A stretch of 64,000 bases of DNA from Pseudoalteromonas marina. GTDB taxonomy: Bacteria; Pseudomonadota; Gammaproteobacteria; Enterobacterales; Alteromonadaceae. The notes beneath the pieces are model-generated. The model was not told the DNA's origin. It was given only the letters and a program-made list of their open reading frames with translations, and searched no databases. Positions 10,007 through 18,843 of this stretch are shown one piece after another. How positions within the stretch are numbered: position 1 is the first letter of the stretch; every line of letters begins with the position of its first letter. A program made the translations under genes and the position numbers. The stretch spans positions 558,001 through 622,000 of the forward strand of contig NZ_AHCB03000012.1 of assembly GCF_000238335.3 (NCBI RefSeq). The letters run 5' to 3'.

Positions 10007-10810
10007 TTAGCGTGCGTTAGTGCTTTCAAATATTTTATCAGCAGACGCTGCGACAAAGCCTGTGTAAAGCTCGCCATCGGCTTTCGGGTATCTAATTGCA
10101 AACTCATAAAAACAACTAGGAATGCGTAACTCGCCATCACTGAACATAACGGCGTAATCATCAGCAAGTGTTGATGATTGCTCTAGTAACACCTCAGGTG
10201 AGCCTTTTACTTCGCCGCCTGATGTATTAAGCGCAAAGCCTGCATCTTTAAGCGCTTGGTTAACATCGTGAATGTTATCAAACTTGGCAAGCATATTAAT
10301 ATTTACAGTAAAGTGGTTTGCACGGTAGCCCCATGCCGACATCCACGCTGCGTACTCGCTTTCTGCTAATAACTGCTTGTAGGTTTCACCGCTTACTTGC
10401 CAATGTGTACCTGAATATAAAAAGTTATCAGCCGTTACAGCACTTTCATCAATTTGATTTACCATATCGGTAACAATAGCTTGTAACTCTGGCGAGCACT
10501 TTTCTACTAATAACTCAGAGATAAATACTTTAGGTTGCTTAGGATCGCTGTGTTCGTAGTGTTTAGCGTATAGCTTTTTAGCTTCAAAGTGGTATTCGCC
10601 GCACTCTGTGTAACCTAACGCTAAAAAGTGTGCTGCTAGTTTTTCAAGGCCTACTTTTTCTATATTGAACGTACGTAGCGCAATATGGTCGTTAATTATG
10701 TCGTCTTTTTGGGTTGAACCTAAAAGGTCATGAATTTTATCTGCCGATGGGGTAACTGCTAAATAGTTATCCCATAGGTTTTCAAATAATGTATTTACGT
10801 TGGTATGCAT
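10007..10810 (-). CDS. DUF1338 protein, 2-oxoadipate dioxygenase/decarboxylase-like
   Basis: A 267-residue protein of the DUF1338 family. Its characterised member HglS converts 2-oxoadipate to D-2-hydroxyglutarate with Fe(II) in lysine catabolism. The conserved N-terminal histidine region (DHIALRTFN, about residue 42) and later HFTVNIN and LPSCFYEFA-type segments (here IPSCFYEFAIRYP) are present. It lies 22 bases downstream of astD and is probably the last gene of the ast operon, so a role in amino-acid catabolism fits. The exact substrate in this arginine context is uncertain. Confidence 0.8.
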   Translation of the reverse strand: MHTNVNTLFENLWDNYLAVTPSADKIHDLLGSTQKDDIINDHIALRTFNIEKVGLEKLAAHFLALGYTECGEYHFEAKKLYAKHYEHSDPKQPKVFISELLVEKCSPELQAIVTDMVNQIDESAVTADNFLYSGTHWQVSGETYKQLLAESEYAAWMSAWGYRANHFTVNINMLAKFDNIHDVNQALKDAGFALNTSGGEVKGSPEVLLEQSSTLADDYAVMFSDGELRIPSCFYEFAIRYPKADGELYTGFVAASADKIFESTNAR

Positions 10811-10832
10811 GTTAAATCCTTAAAAATGGGTA

Positions 10833-12299
10833 TTATTCTATTACTAAGCCAGGTGCTAAAGTTTGCGGTAAATTCACTTTTTCTGATTCAACCGACGCAA
10901 CAGGGTAAGCGCAGTAATCTGCAGCATAATATGCGCTAGCACGGTGATTACCACTTGCACCAATACCACCAAACGGGGCAGTACTAGAAGCACCTGTAAT
11001 AGGGCGGTTCCAATTGACAATGCCAGCACGAATACGTTTTAAAAAGTGGCTGTAATCATCTTCGTTATCGCTAAGTAAGCCTGCTGATAAACCAAAGCTG
11101 GTGTTATTAGCCTCTGCTATTGCGCTGTCAAAGTTGTTGTAGCGGTAAACTTTTATAAGCGGGCCAAAGTGTTCTTCATCTGGCATGTTAGCGATATGTG
11201 TAACATCAATAATACCTGGGCTTACAAAGCCTGTGCCTGCTTTTAGCTGCTTAAGCTCAACGAGTATTTCGCCGCCGCTTTCAACTAATTCTTTTTGCGC
11301 AGCAACCATACCAAGGGCTGCTCTTTCGCTTATCATTGCACCCATAAATGGCTGGTCAGTTGCAAAGCTGTCGTCAACAACAATATTTTTAGTCGCGCTA
11401 ATAAGTTTTTCTAAAATGGCATCGCCATTGGTTGAATTCTCGATAAAGACGCGGCGTGCACAAGTACAGCGCTGGCCAGAAGTAATAAAGCCAGATTGAA
11501 TAATATCGTGCACTGCAGCGCTTACATCGGCAACATCTTTAACTATTAATGGGTTATTACCGCCCATTTCAAGTGCTAATATTTTACCTGGGTGGCCTGC
11601 AAACTGTTTATGTAGTAAATGGCCGGTGTTTGAGCTGCCGGTAAAAAATAAGCCGTCTATGTTTTTATGTGAAGCAAGTGCTTTACCTGTTTCTACCTCA
11701 CCTTGCACTAGGTTAATAACACCTGCTGGTAAGCCCGCTTTTAACCAAAGTGCTAAAGTAAATTCAGCAACGTGAGGTGTAAGCTCAGATGGTTTAAATA
11801 CCACGGTGTTACCCGCTAAAATAGCCGGTACGATATGGCCATTAGGTAAATGCCCAGGGAAGTTGTAAGGACCAAATATAGCTACAACACCGTGTGGTTT
11901 ATGGCGTATAAAGGCTTTAGCACCCGGCATTGGGTTTTCTGTTGTGCCGGTGCGTTCATTATAGGCTTTGATAGAAATGGCTACTTTACCAGTCATAGCG
12001 CCTACTTCTGTTCGTGTTTCCCAAAGAGGCTTGCCGGTTTCGCGCGCTATAATGGCTGCAAATTCTTCGCTGTGCTCTTTTAATTGTGCTACAAAGTTTT
12101 CAAGTATGGTAATACGCGATTCAATTGGCGTATCGGCCCACTGTAATTGTGCGGCTCTAGCTGCATTAATTGCAGAATCTACTTGCTCGGCATTTGCGCC
12201 ATTACCTTGCCATACAACTTCGCCGTTACTTGGGTTAACAGAGTTAAAAGCGGGGCCTTGGCCTGTATGCCATTGGTTATTTATAAGGTGTGTGTTCAT
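10833..12299 (-). CDS. astD: Succinylglutamate-semialdehyde dehydrogenase AstD
   Basis: An aldehyde dehydrogenase of 488 residues, oxidising N-succinylglutamate semialdehyde in the arginine succinyltransferase pathway. It shows the cofactor motif [12 protein letters not shown], the catalytic-glutamate motif [12 protein letters not shown] and the catalytic cysteine in [12 protein letters not shown] choose the ATG at 12299 ([13 protein letters not shown]), 8 bases after the astA stop. An upstream start at 12356 would add 19 unusual residues and overlap astA. It belongs to astC-astA-astD; astB and astE are not in the window. Confidence 0.93.
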   Translation of the reverse strand: MNTHLINNQWHTGQGPAFNSVNPSNGEVVWQGNGANAEQVDSAINAARAAQLQWADTPIESRITILENFVAQLKEHSEEFAAIIARETGKPLWETRTEVGAMTGKVAISIKAYNERTGTTENPMPGAKAFIRHKPHGVVAIFGPYNFPGHLPNGHIVPAILAGNTVVFKPSELTPHVAEFTLALWLKAGLPAGVINLVQGEVETGKALASHKNIDGLFFTGSSNTGHLLHKQFAGHPGKILALEMGGNNPLIVKDVADVSAAVHDIIQSGFITSGQRCTCARRVFIENSTNGDAILEKLISATKNIVVDDSFATDQPFMGAMISERAALGMVAAQKELVESGGEILVELKQLKAGTGFVSPGIIDVTHIANMPDEEHFGPLIKVYRYNNFDSAIAEANNTSFGLSAGLLSDNEDDYSHFLKRIRAGIVNWNRPITGASSTAPFGGIGASGNHRASAYYAADYCAYPVASVESEKVNLPQTLAPGLVIE

Positions 12300-12306
12300 A
12301 TTTGTT

Positions 12307-13341
12307 TTACAGGCGGAAAAAACGCGCTGCATCTCCTTGGGATAGATTAAGGGCATCAGCCACTTCTTGGCTTATTACTAATGTGTGCTTAGCGTGGTTA
12401 TAGTGGGCGTGCTGGGTAAAGGTTGCTCTAAACCCACTTACACCTTGATTGCAAACGGCTAAAGTATCTGAGCTGGGCTGGCTAATATGCTCCAGCTCGC
12501 CAATTGTTATAGGGCATACTTGAGACTCACGAACACTGCGAATATTACCAAGCTTAGCTTCTACCGTTGGCCCTGCATCAAACAAATCAACGTAGCCACG
12601 ATGCTCAAAACCTTCTTTTTCGAGCAGTTTGAGCGCCGGTTTAGTTTTATCATGCACGTTGCCAATCACTGCTTGGGCTTTTTTACTGAGTAGGTTGACG
12701 TAAATAGGGTATTTAGGCATTAATTCACTAATAAACACTTTATCGCCAAGCCCCACTAAGTGATCAGCCTGAGGAAACTCAATACTAAAAAAGTGCTCTT
12801 GCAACCACTGCCAAAACGGTGAGTGACCATCTTCGTCGCTTACGCCACGCATTTCAGCAATCACGGTATCGGCAAAACGCTCGCTGTGCTGCGCCATAAA
12901 TAAAAAGCGTGAACGTGATAAAAATCGACCGGTTAAACCTTTGCGGCTGTTTTCGCGCAAAAACAAAGTACATATTTCAGAGCATCCGGTGTAATCGTTA
13001 CACATGCTTAAAATATCTACGGTGTTATAAACATTAAGTGTAGGCGAGTGGTGTACTGTTTTACCTAAATGGTAATGGTACAGCGGCACCGATAAGCCAA
13101 CAGCGGCTTCTATGGCGGTAGTACCAATGACTTCACCTGTTTCGCTATCTTCTAGAACAAATAGGTAGCTCTCATCTAACGGCTGGTTGATATTTTTAGC
13201 AAAGCTTTTTTCGGCGCGGTCTATTTTGTCTTTTAATTGCTCATCATCCACAGGCAGTGAGGTAAACCCATGGCCCGATTCAATCGCAATTTGCTTAAGT
13301 GCAGCAAAGTCATCAGTGGTAATAGGACGTAATACTTGCAT
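12307..13341 (-). CDS. astA: Arginine N-succinyltransferase AstA
   Basis: A 344-residue cytoplasmic enzyme that transfers succinyl from succinyl-CoA to arginine, the first step of the AST pathway. Length, the N-terminal [17 protein letters not shown] segment and family motifs such as [24 protein letters not shown] and [10 protein letters not shown] match AstA. It lies between astC and astD on the same strand. A strong GC-rich hairpin separates it from astC, so its dose relative to astC may be tuned at the RNA level. Confidence 0.94.
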   Translation of the reverse strand: MQVLRPITTDDFAALKQIAIESGHGFTSLPVDDEQLKDKIDRAEKSFAKNINQPLDESYLFVLEDSETGEVIGTTAIEAAVGLSVPLYHYHLGKTVHHSPTLNVYNTVDILSMCNDYTGCSEICTLFLRENSRKGLTGRFLSRSRFLFMAQHSERFADTVIAEMRGVSDEDGHSPFWQWLQEHFFSIEFPQADHLVGLGDKVFISELMPKYPIYVNLLSKKAQAVIGNVHDKTKPALKLLEKEGFEHRGYVDLFDAGPTVEAKLGNIRSVRESQVCPITIGELEHISQPSSDTLAVCNQGVSGFRATFTQHAHYNHAKHTLVISQEVADALNLSQGDAARFFRL

Positions 13342-13358
13342 TTATTACTTGCTCCAAC

Positions 13359-13378
13359 AGCGCGCCCTGAGGCGCGCT
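13359..13378 (-). promoter_or_regulatory. Intercistronic GC hairpin between astC and astA
   Basis: A perfect 8-bp inverted repeat (AGCGCGCC/GGCGCGCT) with a 4-base loop and no T-run. It is more likely an mRNA stability or processing element than a terminator. It ends 18 bases before the astA start codon. Confidence 0.55.
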
Positions 13379-13386
13379 TAATTAAA

Positions 13387-14592
13387 TTAGCCGTTTACTA
13401 CGTCGCTTACTGCTTTTTCAAAGCGTGCTAGGCCTTCTTTAATATCTTCAAATGGAATAACTAAAGAAGGGGTAAAACGAATGACATTCATGCCCGCAAC
13501 AAGGTTCATTAAACCATTGTTAGCACTGGCAACTAAAAAGTCGCGTGCGCGGCCTTCAAATTTATCGTTTAATACCGCACCAATAAGTAAACCTTTACCA
13601 CGTACTTCGCTAAATACGTTGTATTTTTCGTTTATAGCGTTTAAGCCATCGCGGAATAACTGTTCGCGCTCTTTAACGCCGTTCAGTACATCCGGTGTAT
13701 TTACGGTATCAAAGGCAGCTTCTGCTACTGCACAGGCAAGTGGGTTGCCACCGTACGTAGAGCCGTGCGTACCTATTTTTAAATGCTCTGCAATAGCAGT
13801 GCGTGTGATCATAGCACCTATAGGAAAACCACCACCTAACGCTTTAGCGGTTGTTAAAATATCGGGTACTACCCCTAAGCCTTCGTAAGCGTATAAATCG
13901 CCAGTGCGGCCAACGCCTGTTTGTACTTCATCAAAAATTAGTAGTGCATTGTGTTTAGTACATAACTCGCGTACTTTTTTAGCAAATTCGTCGGTAGGTG
14001 AAATAATACCGCCTTCACCTTGAAGTGGCTCCATCATCACGGCACATGTTTTATCACTGATAAGTGATTCAAATGCTTCGATATTGTTGTAATCACAATG
14101 CATAATGTCGCCAGGTTTTGGGCCAAAGCCATCAGAGTAAGCAGCTTGTCCACCCACCGTTACAGTAAAAAATGTACGACCGTGAAAACCTTTGTTAAAC
14201 GCTATAATTTGTGACTTTTCTTCGCCGTGTACGTCAAGTGCAAAACGACGAGCAAGCTTCAGAGCCGCTTCGTTAGCTTCTGCACCTGAGTTTGCAAAAT
14301 ACACTTTATCAGCAAATGTCGCTTCAACCATTTTTTGTGCTAAACGCAGGGCTGGCTCGTTAGTCATTACATTTGATAAGTGCCAAATTTTCTCACCTTG
14401 CTCTTTTAGCGCATTAACAAGCGCTGGGTGACAGTGGCCTAAACAATTAACGGCAATACCGCCTGCAAAATCAATAAACTCATTGTCATTTTGATCCCAT
14501 ACACGTGAGCCTTCGCCTCGCACTGGAATAACTGCCGACGGGTTGTAGTTTGGCACCATTACATCGTTAAATAAGTCTCTTGTTACTTGCAT
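13387..14592 (-). CDS. astC: Acetylornithine/succinylornithine aminotransferase AstC/ArgD
   Basis: A class-III PLP aminotransferase of 401 residues. It carries [26 protein letters not shown] and the PLP-lysine segment [14 protein letters not shown]. The sequence alone fits ArgD (arginine synthesis) and AstC (arginine breakdown) equally; its place directly upstream of astA and astD favours AstC, perhaps with both roles. I choose the ATG at 14592, preceded by AGGTG about 6 bases away; the longer frame's GTG overlaps that ribosome site. Confidence 0.9.
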   Translation of the reverse strand: MQVTRDLFNDVMVPNYNPSAVIPVRGEGSRVWDQNDNEFIDFAGGIAVNCLGHCHPALVNALKEQGEKIWHLSNVMTNEPALRLAQKMVEATFADKVYFANSGAEANEAALKLARRFALDVHGEEKSQIIAFNKGFHGRTFFTVTVGGQAAYSDGFGPKPGDIMHCDYNNIEAFESLISDKTCAVMMEPLQGEGGIISPTDEFAKKVRELCTKHNALLIFDEVQTGVGRTGDLYAYEGLGVVPDILTTAKALGGGFPIGAMITRTAIAEHLKIGTHGSTYGGNPLACAVAEAAFDTVNTPDVLNGVKEREQLFRDGLNAINEKYNVFSEVRGKGLLIGAVLNDKFEGRARDFLVASANNGLMNLVAGMNVIRFTPSLVIPFEDIKEGLARFEKAVSDVVNG

Positions 14593-14774
14593 TATGTACA
14601 CCTAAAAATTGTGAATATTGAATAAAGATTAGCAAAATAAAAACGTTAGCGTTTTCTCAGCTAGATAATTTTTGTTATTAGTGGTTATTATCGAAGGTTA
14701 TAGGTTAAATTTGCAGTGCTATTTTGTGAAAATTGATTACAATAAAAGTCAAAATAACGAAATCAATAAGCAAT

Positions 14775-15203
14775 ATGATAACTCCACAAGATGAAAAGTT
14801 ACTTTCTGTCCTTAAAACCAACGCCAGAGCGAGTATTTCTGACTTAGCTAGAATCCTTAATTTATCGCGTTCTACAGTGCAAAGTAGGATGCTTAAATTA
14901 GAAGAAACGGGTGTTATTAAAGGCTATAGCGTTGATTACGGCGATGCTTTTTTAAGTAAAATGGTATCGGCACATGTGTCAATAAAGGTGATTCAAAAGC
15001 TTACTACTAAGACGAATATTGAGCTAAAGCAAATAGATGCGATATCACAGCTTTATGCTATAAGTGGTGAGTTTGACTTAATTGCAGTTGTACAAGCACA
15101 AAACTTAGAAAAACTCAGCCATTTACTCGATGATATTGGTAATTTAGATGGTGTGGAACGCACAACTTCTTCGGTTATTTTAGAAACCAAGTTTAAACGT
15201 TGA
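14775..15203 (+). CDS. Lrp/AsnC-family transcriptional regulator
   Basis: About 142 residues: an N-terminal winged helix-turn-helix (DLARILNLSRSTVQSRMLKLEE) and a C-terminal RAM ligand-binding domain (ISGEFDLIAVVQA). It is divergent from astC, separated by about 180 bases, so it may control the ast operon in response to an amino acid; this is inference from position. The ATG at 14775 gives the usual N-terminus (ITPQDEKLLSVLKTNAR). The longer frame starts at a TTG with 14 extra residues. Confidence 0.85.
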   Translation: MITPQDEKLLSVLKTNARASISDLARILNLSRSTVQSRMLKLEETGVIKGYSVDYGDAFLSKMVSAHVSIKVIQKLTTKTNIELKQIDAISQLYAISGEFDLIAVVQAQNLEKLSHLLDDIGNLDGVERTTSSVILETKFKR

Positions 15204-15236
15204 TGTACTTCCTATGTAAATTTATGTTTTATTGCA

Positions 15237-16151
15237 CTATGGGAGAGCGCGTTTAACAACCACTTTTTTTGCTTTATCAAGTTTTATAAAGTAGGCATTA
15301 CCACCAATTCCTTTAAACTCCTCGTCGGTGAATACAATTGTACTATCGTCATAAAAAGTGATGGCTTCTTTTTGCGTAACGATGCCTAAATCTATTTTAG
15401 ACACATCACCAGAGAAAAACTGATCACCTTTAAAGTTCTCAAATAACCAAATACTGGTAGAGTCGAGTAGTACTAGTTTTTTACGATCTGGGCTTAACGC
15501 TGCAGAGGTTATCCAGCACAGTCTTTCCATTGTTGTACAGGTTTTAAAAGATCCTATTAATTGGGCTTCAAAGTTAGCAGCGTGGTCGCCTACTTTGTAT
15601 AAATTTGTAATGCCATCAAAAGGTTCTGTGCGGTTTTTAGTGAATAAATAAAGGTGGCGACCCAAGGCTACAAACGCTTCTAGATCAAAATTACGATTAC
15701 TTGGTTTTATTGGATTGCCATCCATTTCAGGATACGTAAACTTTATTATTTCGGCATGTGTTGTATCGGTTTTGATATCAATTGGATTCTCTATTTTATA
15801 AATAGTAAGCCAACGCCTATCATTTTTATTGTTGCCAAAATCACCTAAAAAGAAATGACCAAATTTATTTTGAGTCATGTCTTCCCAATCAATGTTTTTA
15901 GCATTAGATACTAAAATTTCTTGCGCAATCGACCCATCTTTATTTAAGCGGTAAAGCTTTGGATCGTCACCCCCATCATTAATTGCCCACAAGCGATCGC
16001 GCTTATCAAATTCAATGCCTGATATTTCTTTGAGTTTAGGGTCGAATGAAATTTCCTTTTTACTATATAAGGTGTAGATTGAGGAAATAATAAACACTGC
16101 GACAACTAAAAAAATGAATGTCGTAGTTAATAAAATGCTTTTTTTCAACAT
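15237..16151 (-). CDS. Membrane-anchored putative beta-propeller protein
   Basis: 304 residues with one N-terminal hydrophobic segment (about 5-27), probably an uncleaved anchor or signal. The extracytoplasmic body has repeated short motifs resembling beta-propeller blades: SGIEFDKRDRLWAINDG, NIDWEDMTQ and GHFFLGDFGNNKNDRR. These recall SdiA-regulated or esterase-like phytase propellers, but I cannot assign a family with certainty. It stands alone between the regulator and the glycogen operon. The function is unknown. Confidence 0.55.
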   Translation of the reverse strand: MLKKSILLTTTFIFLVVAVFIISSIYTLYSKKEISFDPKLKEISGIEFDKRDRLWAINDGGDDPKLYRLNKDGSIAQEILVSNAKNIDWEDMTQNKFGHFFLGDFGNNKNDRRWLTIYKIENPIDIKTDTTHAEIIKFTYPEMDGNPIKPSNRNFDLEAFVALGRHLYLFTKNRTEPFDGITNLYKVGDHAANFEAQLIGSFKTCTTMERLCWITSAALSPDRKKLVLLDSTSIWLFENFKGDQFFSGDVSKIDLGIVTQKEAITFYDDSTIVFTDEEFKGIGGNAYFIKLDKAKKVVVKRALP

Positions 16152-16539
16152 GAAATTTACGATATTTCAGAGCGTTAAATTGATGTGTATTATCACTGAT
16201 GTGAATACGTAACAAAAGCAGTTTATTGAGTAAGCTCTCTCATTACTTCAAACCAAATCATCAGTGTAATTAAGATAAGTATTAAATGGTTAAAATCGCT
16301 CCAATTGGTTTGAAAATTGCTCTGTAATGTATATGCAATTCTTAATGTCTATATTTTACACTTTATGCACTAATAAAGTGCGATAAGTAAGATTGCCTGC
16401 ACTGTAATAAAGCGTAAACAAAAGTTTGCTTTACTACGGTTAGCTTAAAGTTTGACTGAATACATTCCCACATCGCCAGCTTAAAAATAGGCCCTGTGGC
16501 AATAATTAAATACCTTTTACTGTTTAGTTGGAGCCTACT
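16152..16539. other. Intergenic region upstream of the glycogen operon
   Basis: About 390 bases without a gene, AT-rich, which must hold the glycogen-operon promoter. The clear signal is a perfect 10-bp inverted repeat, TTCAAACCAA at 16247-16256 and TTGGTTTGAA at 16305-16314, with 48 bases between; it could be a pair of regulator half-sites. I could not place -35/-10 boxes with confidence. Confidence 0.45.
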
Positions 16540-16842
16540 ATGTTGCACAAACGATTTTTTAAAACAAAAGATGAAGCGGAAATCACCTTTGAATTTACTC
16601 ACCCAGATGCGCAAGAGGTCTGCTTAATTGGCGAGTTTAACAGTTGGCAGCCCGTGCCAATGAAGCTTAATAAAAAACAAGGTGTGTTTAAATGCAAACA
16701 ACGCCTTCCTCTTGATCAACAATACCACTTTCGTTATTTAATAAATGGCGAATTTTGGGATAACGATCATAAAGCAGACGCTTATGAGGCTAACAGTTTT
16801 GGAACTGAAAATAGTATTGTTAACACCCAACGTATTAATTAA
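16540..16842 (+). CDS. Stand-alone CBM48 glycogen-binding domain protein
   Basis: About 100 residues that are almost entirely one isoamylase-N/AMPK-type glycogen-binding domain (CBM48). The core pattern VCLIGEFNSWQPVPMKL and later YHFRYLINGEFWDND are typical. No catalytic domain is attached. The ATG at 16540 follows GGAG at a suitable distance; the longer frame begins with TTG inside that region. As first gene of the glycogen operon it may target or regulate the enzymes on the polymer, which is inference. The distance to malQ is 9 bases. Confidence 0.85.
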   Translation: MLHKRFFKTKDEAEITFEFTHPDAQEVCLIGEFNSWQPVPMKLNKKQGVFKCKQRLPLDQQYHFRYLINGEFWDNDHKADAYEANSFGTENSIVNTQRIN

Positions 16843-16851
16843 GGCCTGTAA

Positions 16852-18843
16852 ATGAACGAACTTTCGCAGTTGTTTTACTTACACGGTATTGGTTATGAGT
16901 TTACTAAATACACAGGCGAGCAGATATTTTTCAGTGAAGATACACGTAAGCGTGCCCTGCAATGTTATGGTGTTGATACCAACAACTATAACAAAATAGC
17001 TCAATTAAATTACAAGCTCGATGTAGAGCCTTGGATGCAGCTCTTGCCCAATGTAAGTTTAATTGAGCAAACAGACTTTTATTTAAAAGTGAAAATAGAT
17101 GACAGACAACGTAGCCAAACTGCATCAGTAAGTGTTGAACAACTGGGAATAAAGTGTGAATTTACTAACCTTGATGATTTAATAATTACAGGTGAATACC
17201 ACTTTAATGGCGTCCGTTATATTGAAATTGCACTGCCTTTACCTTCAATACCAATAGGGTATTACCACGCAGACATTACAGTAGGCGAACAGCACGCAAG
17301 TACTGAGATCTGGTCTGTGCCCGAGCGTGTTTTTCAAGTTGAAGATACAAAAAAAACGGGGTTGTCGGTTCAGTTATATACGCTTAAAAATAATGAAAGA
17401 TTGGGAATTGGCGACTTTTCAGATTTACTCACGCTAGTTGACTTGTGCTGTGAGCAAAATATGGATTACATTTTGCTCAACCCTCTGCATTTGTTGTTTT
17501 GCGACATGCCTGAGCGTGCAAGCCCATACAGCCCTAATAGTCGTGCGTTACTGAACCCTTTATACATTTCTGTTGATTTGTGCGAAGACAGTAAAAACAA
17601 TGCTGAATTAGCAAAAATTATGCAAAGTAATGAGGCGACCTCTCTTTTAAATAAAAGCGGACAGTTTATTAATTACGAGGATGTTAGTTGCGTTAAATAT
17701 AAATTATTTAAAGCACTGTACAACCATTTTGAATTAACAGCCAGTAAGCTTCGTCGTGATGCATTCAATACTTTTTGCGATAAACATCAGCCCACCTTAC
17801 AAACAATAGATTCACAAACCCCTCTTTTTGATTATTACCTACAGTGGCAAGCGCATCTTCAACTTGGTTTATGTCAAGAGCGGTGTATGAAAGGAGGTAT
17901 GGCAATAGGTCTGATTAATGATTTAGCTGTTGGGTGCGCTGGCGATGGTGTTGAGTTCAAATCACAACAGTCATTATTCGCCGATAATGCCAGTGTGGGT
18001 GCACCGCCTGACCCTTGGGCTGAGGGCGGTCAAGATTGGGGGTTACCGGCTTTAAACCCGCAAAGTTTAGCACACAATAACTACTCATTTTACCGTTCGT
18101 TAATTCGTGAAAATATGCAGAATGTAGGCGGGCTAAGAATCGACCATGTTATGGCTATTCGCCGCTTGTGGTGGTGTTTTGAAAATAATGGTCAGCGTGA
18201 TGGTTGCTATATTTATTACCCCTTTGAACATTTGCTGGCTATTTTGAAAATAGAGTCGCATATTAACCAAAGCATAGTTATTGGTGAAGATTTAGGCATT
18301 GTTCCTCCAGAAGTAAAGCATGCATTATCAAGTAGTGGTATTTTTACAAACAGTTTATTTTATTTTGAAAAGCAAAACGATGGTGATTTTTTACCGCTAC
18401 ACGAATTACCCTCTCAGTGTTTATTGATGATTGCAAATCACGATGTACCGCCCTTTACAGGCTGGTGGCAGCACGATGACATAGCTATAAAACAACAATA
18501 TCACTTAATTGACGACGAACAATCAACGCAAATTACCAACCAGAGAATCGATGAAAAAACGCGATTGCTTCGTTTTATCAATGCTACAGCTAATCTTACA
18601 TTAACAATACACAGCGATGCTAAGTCGGTTTACCGTGCGCTTTGCCAGTGTTTAGCCGGCTCAGATTCTCGATTGTTTGCACTACAAATAGATGATTTAG
18701 ATGAACAGCAATATCCGGTGAATATTCCTGGTACAGACAAAGAATATCCAAATTGGCGACGTGTATTAACACATACATGTGAAGAAATTTTTGCTAACAA
18801 CGCCACGCTTTTAGCTGCAATCGATTCAATAAGGAAGGGTTAA
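16852..18843 (+). CDS. malQ: 4-alpha-glucanotransferase MalQ
   Basis: A 663-residue GH77 enzyme (amylomaltase) that transfers maltooligosaccharides between alpha-1,4-glucans. Visible are SPYSPNSRALLNPLYI, the nucleophile region GGLRIDHVMAIRRLWW, the acid/base region VIGEDLGIVPPEV and the late IANHDVPPFTGWW motif. It has the N-terminal extension usual for proteobacterial MalQ. The stop codon directly abuts the glgB ATG, and here it probably processes the linear oligosaccharides from glycogen turnover. Confidence 0.93.
   Translation: MNELSQLFYLHGIGYEFTKYTGEQIFFSEDTRKRALQCYGVDTNNYNKIAQLNYKLDVEPWMQLLPNVSLIEQTDFYLKVKIDDRQRSQTASVSVEQLGIKCEFTNLDDLIITGEYHFNGVRYIEIALPLPSIPIGYYHADITVGEQHASTEIWSVPERVFQVEDTKKTGLSVQLYTLKNNERLGIGDFSDLLTLVDLCCEQNMDYILLNPLHLLFCDMPERASPYSPNSRALLNPLYISVDLCEDSKNNAELAKIMQSNEATSLLNKSGQFINYEDVSCVKYKLFKALYNHFELTASKLRRDAFNTFCDKHQPTLQTIDSQTPLFDYYLQWQAHLQLGLCQERCMKGGMAIGLINDLAVGCAGDGVEFKSQQSLFADNASVGAPPDPWAEGGQDWGLPALNPQSLAHNNYSFYRSLIRENMQNVGGLRIDHVMAIRRLWWCFENNGQRDGCYIYYPFEHLLAILKIESHINQSIVIGEDLGIVPPEVKHALSSSGIFTNSLFYFEKQNDGDFLPLHELPSQCLLMIANHDVPPFTGWWQHDDIAIKQQYHLIDDEQSTQITNQRIDEKTRLLRFINATANLTLTIHSDAKSVYRALCQCLAGSDSRLFALQIDDLDEQQYPVNIPGTDKEYPNWRRVLTHTCEEIFANNATLLAAIDSIRKG

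Noticed and set aside
13481..13888. Plus-strand frame of 135 codons within astC
   Set aside because: Antisense to the PLP aminotransferase gene; low-complexity Ser/Ala/Pro composition typical of a shadow frame.
14593..14774. ArgR-box-like TGAATATTGAATA upstream of astC
   Set aside because: Only partly symmetrical and in a very AT-rich region; not strong enough to call a site.
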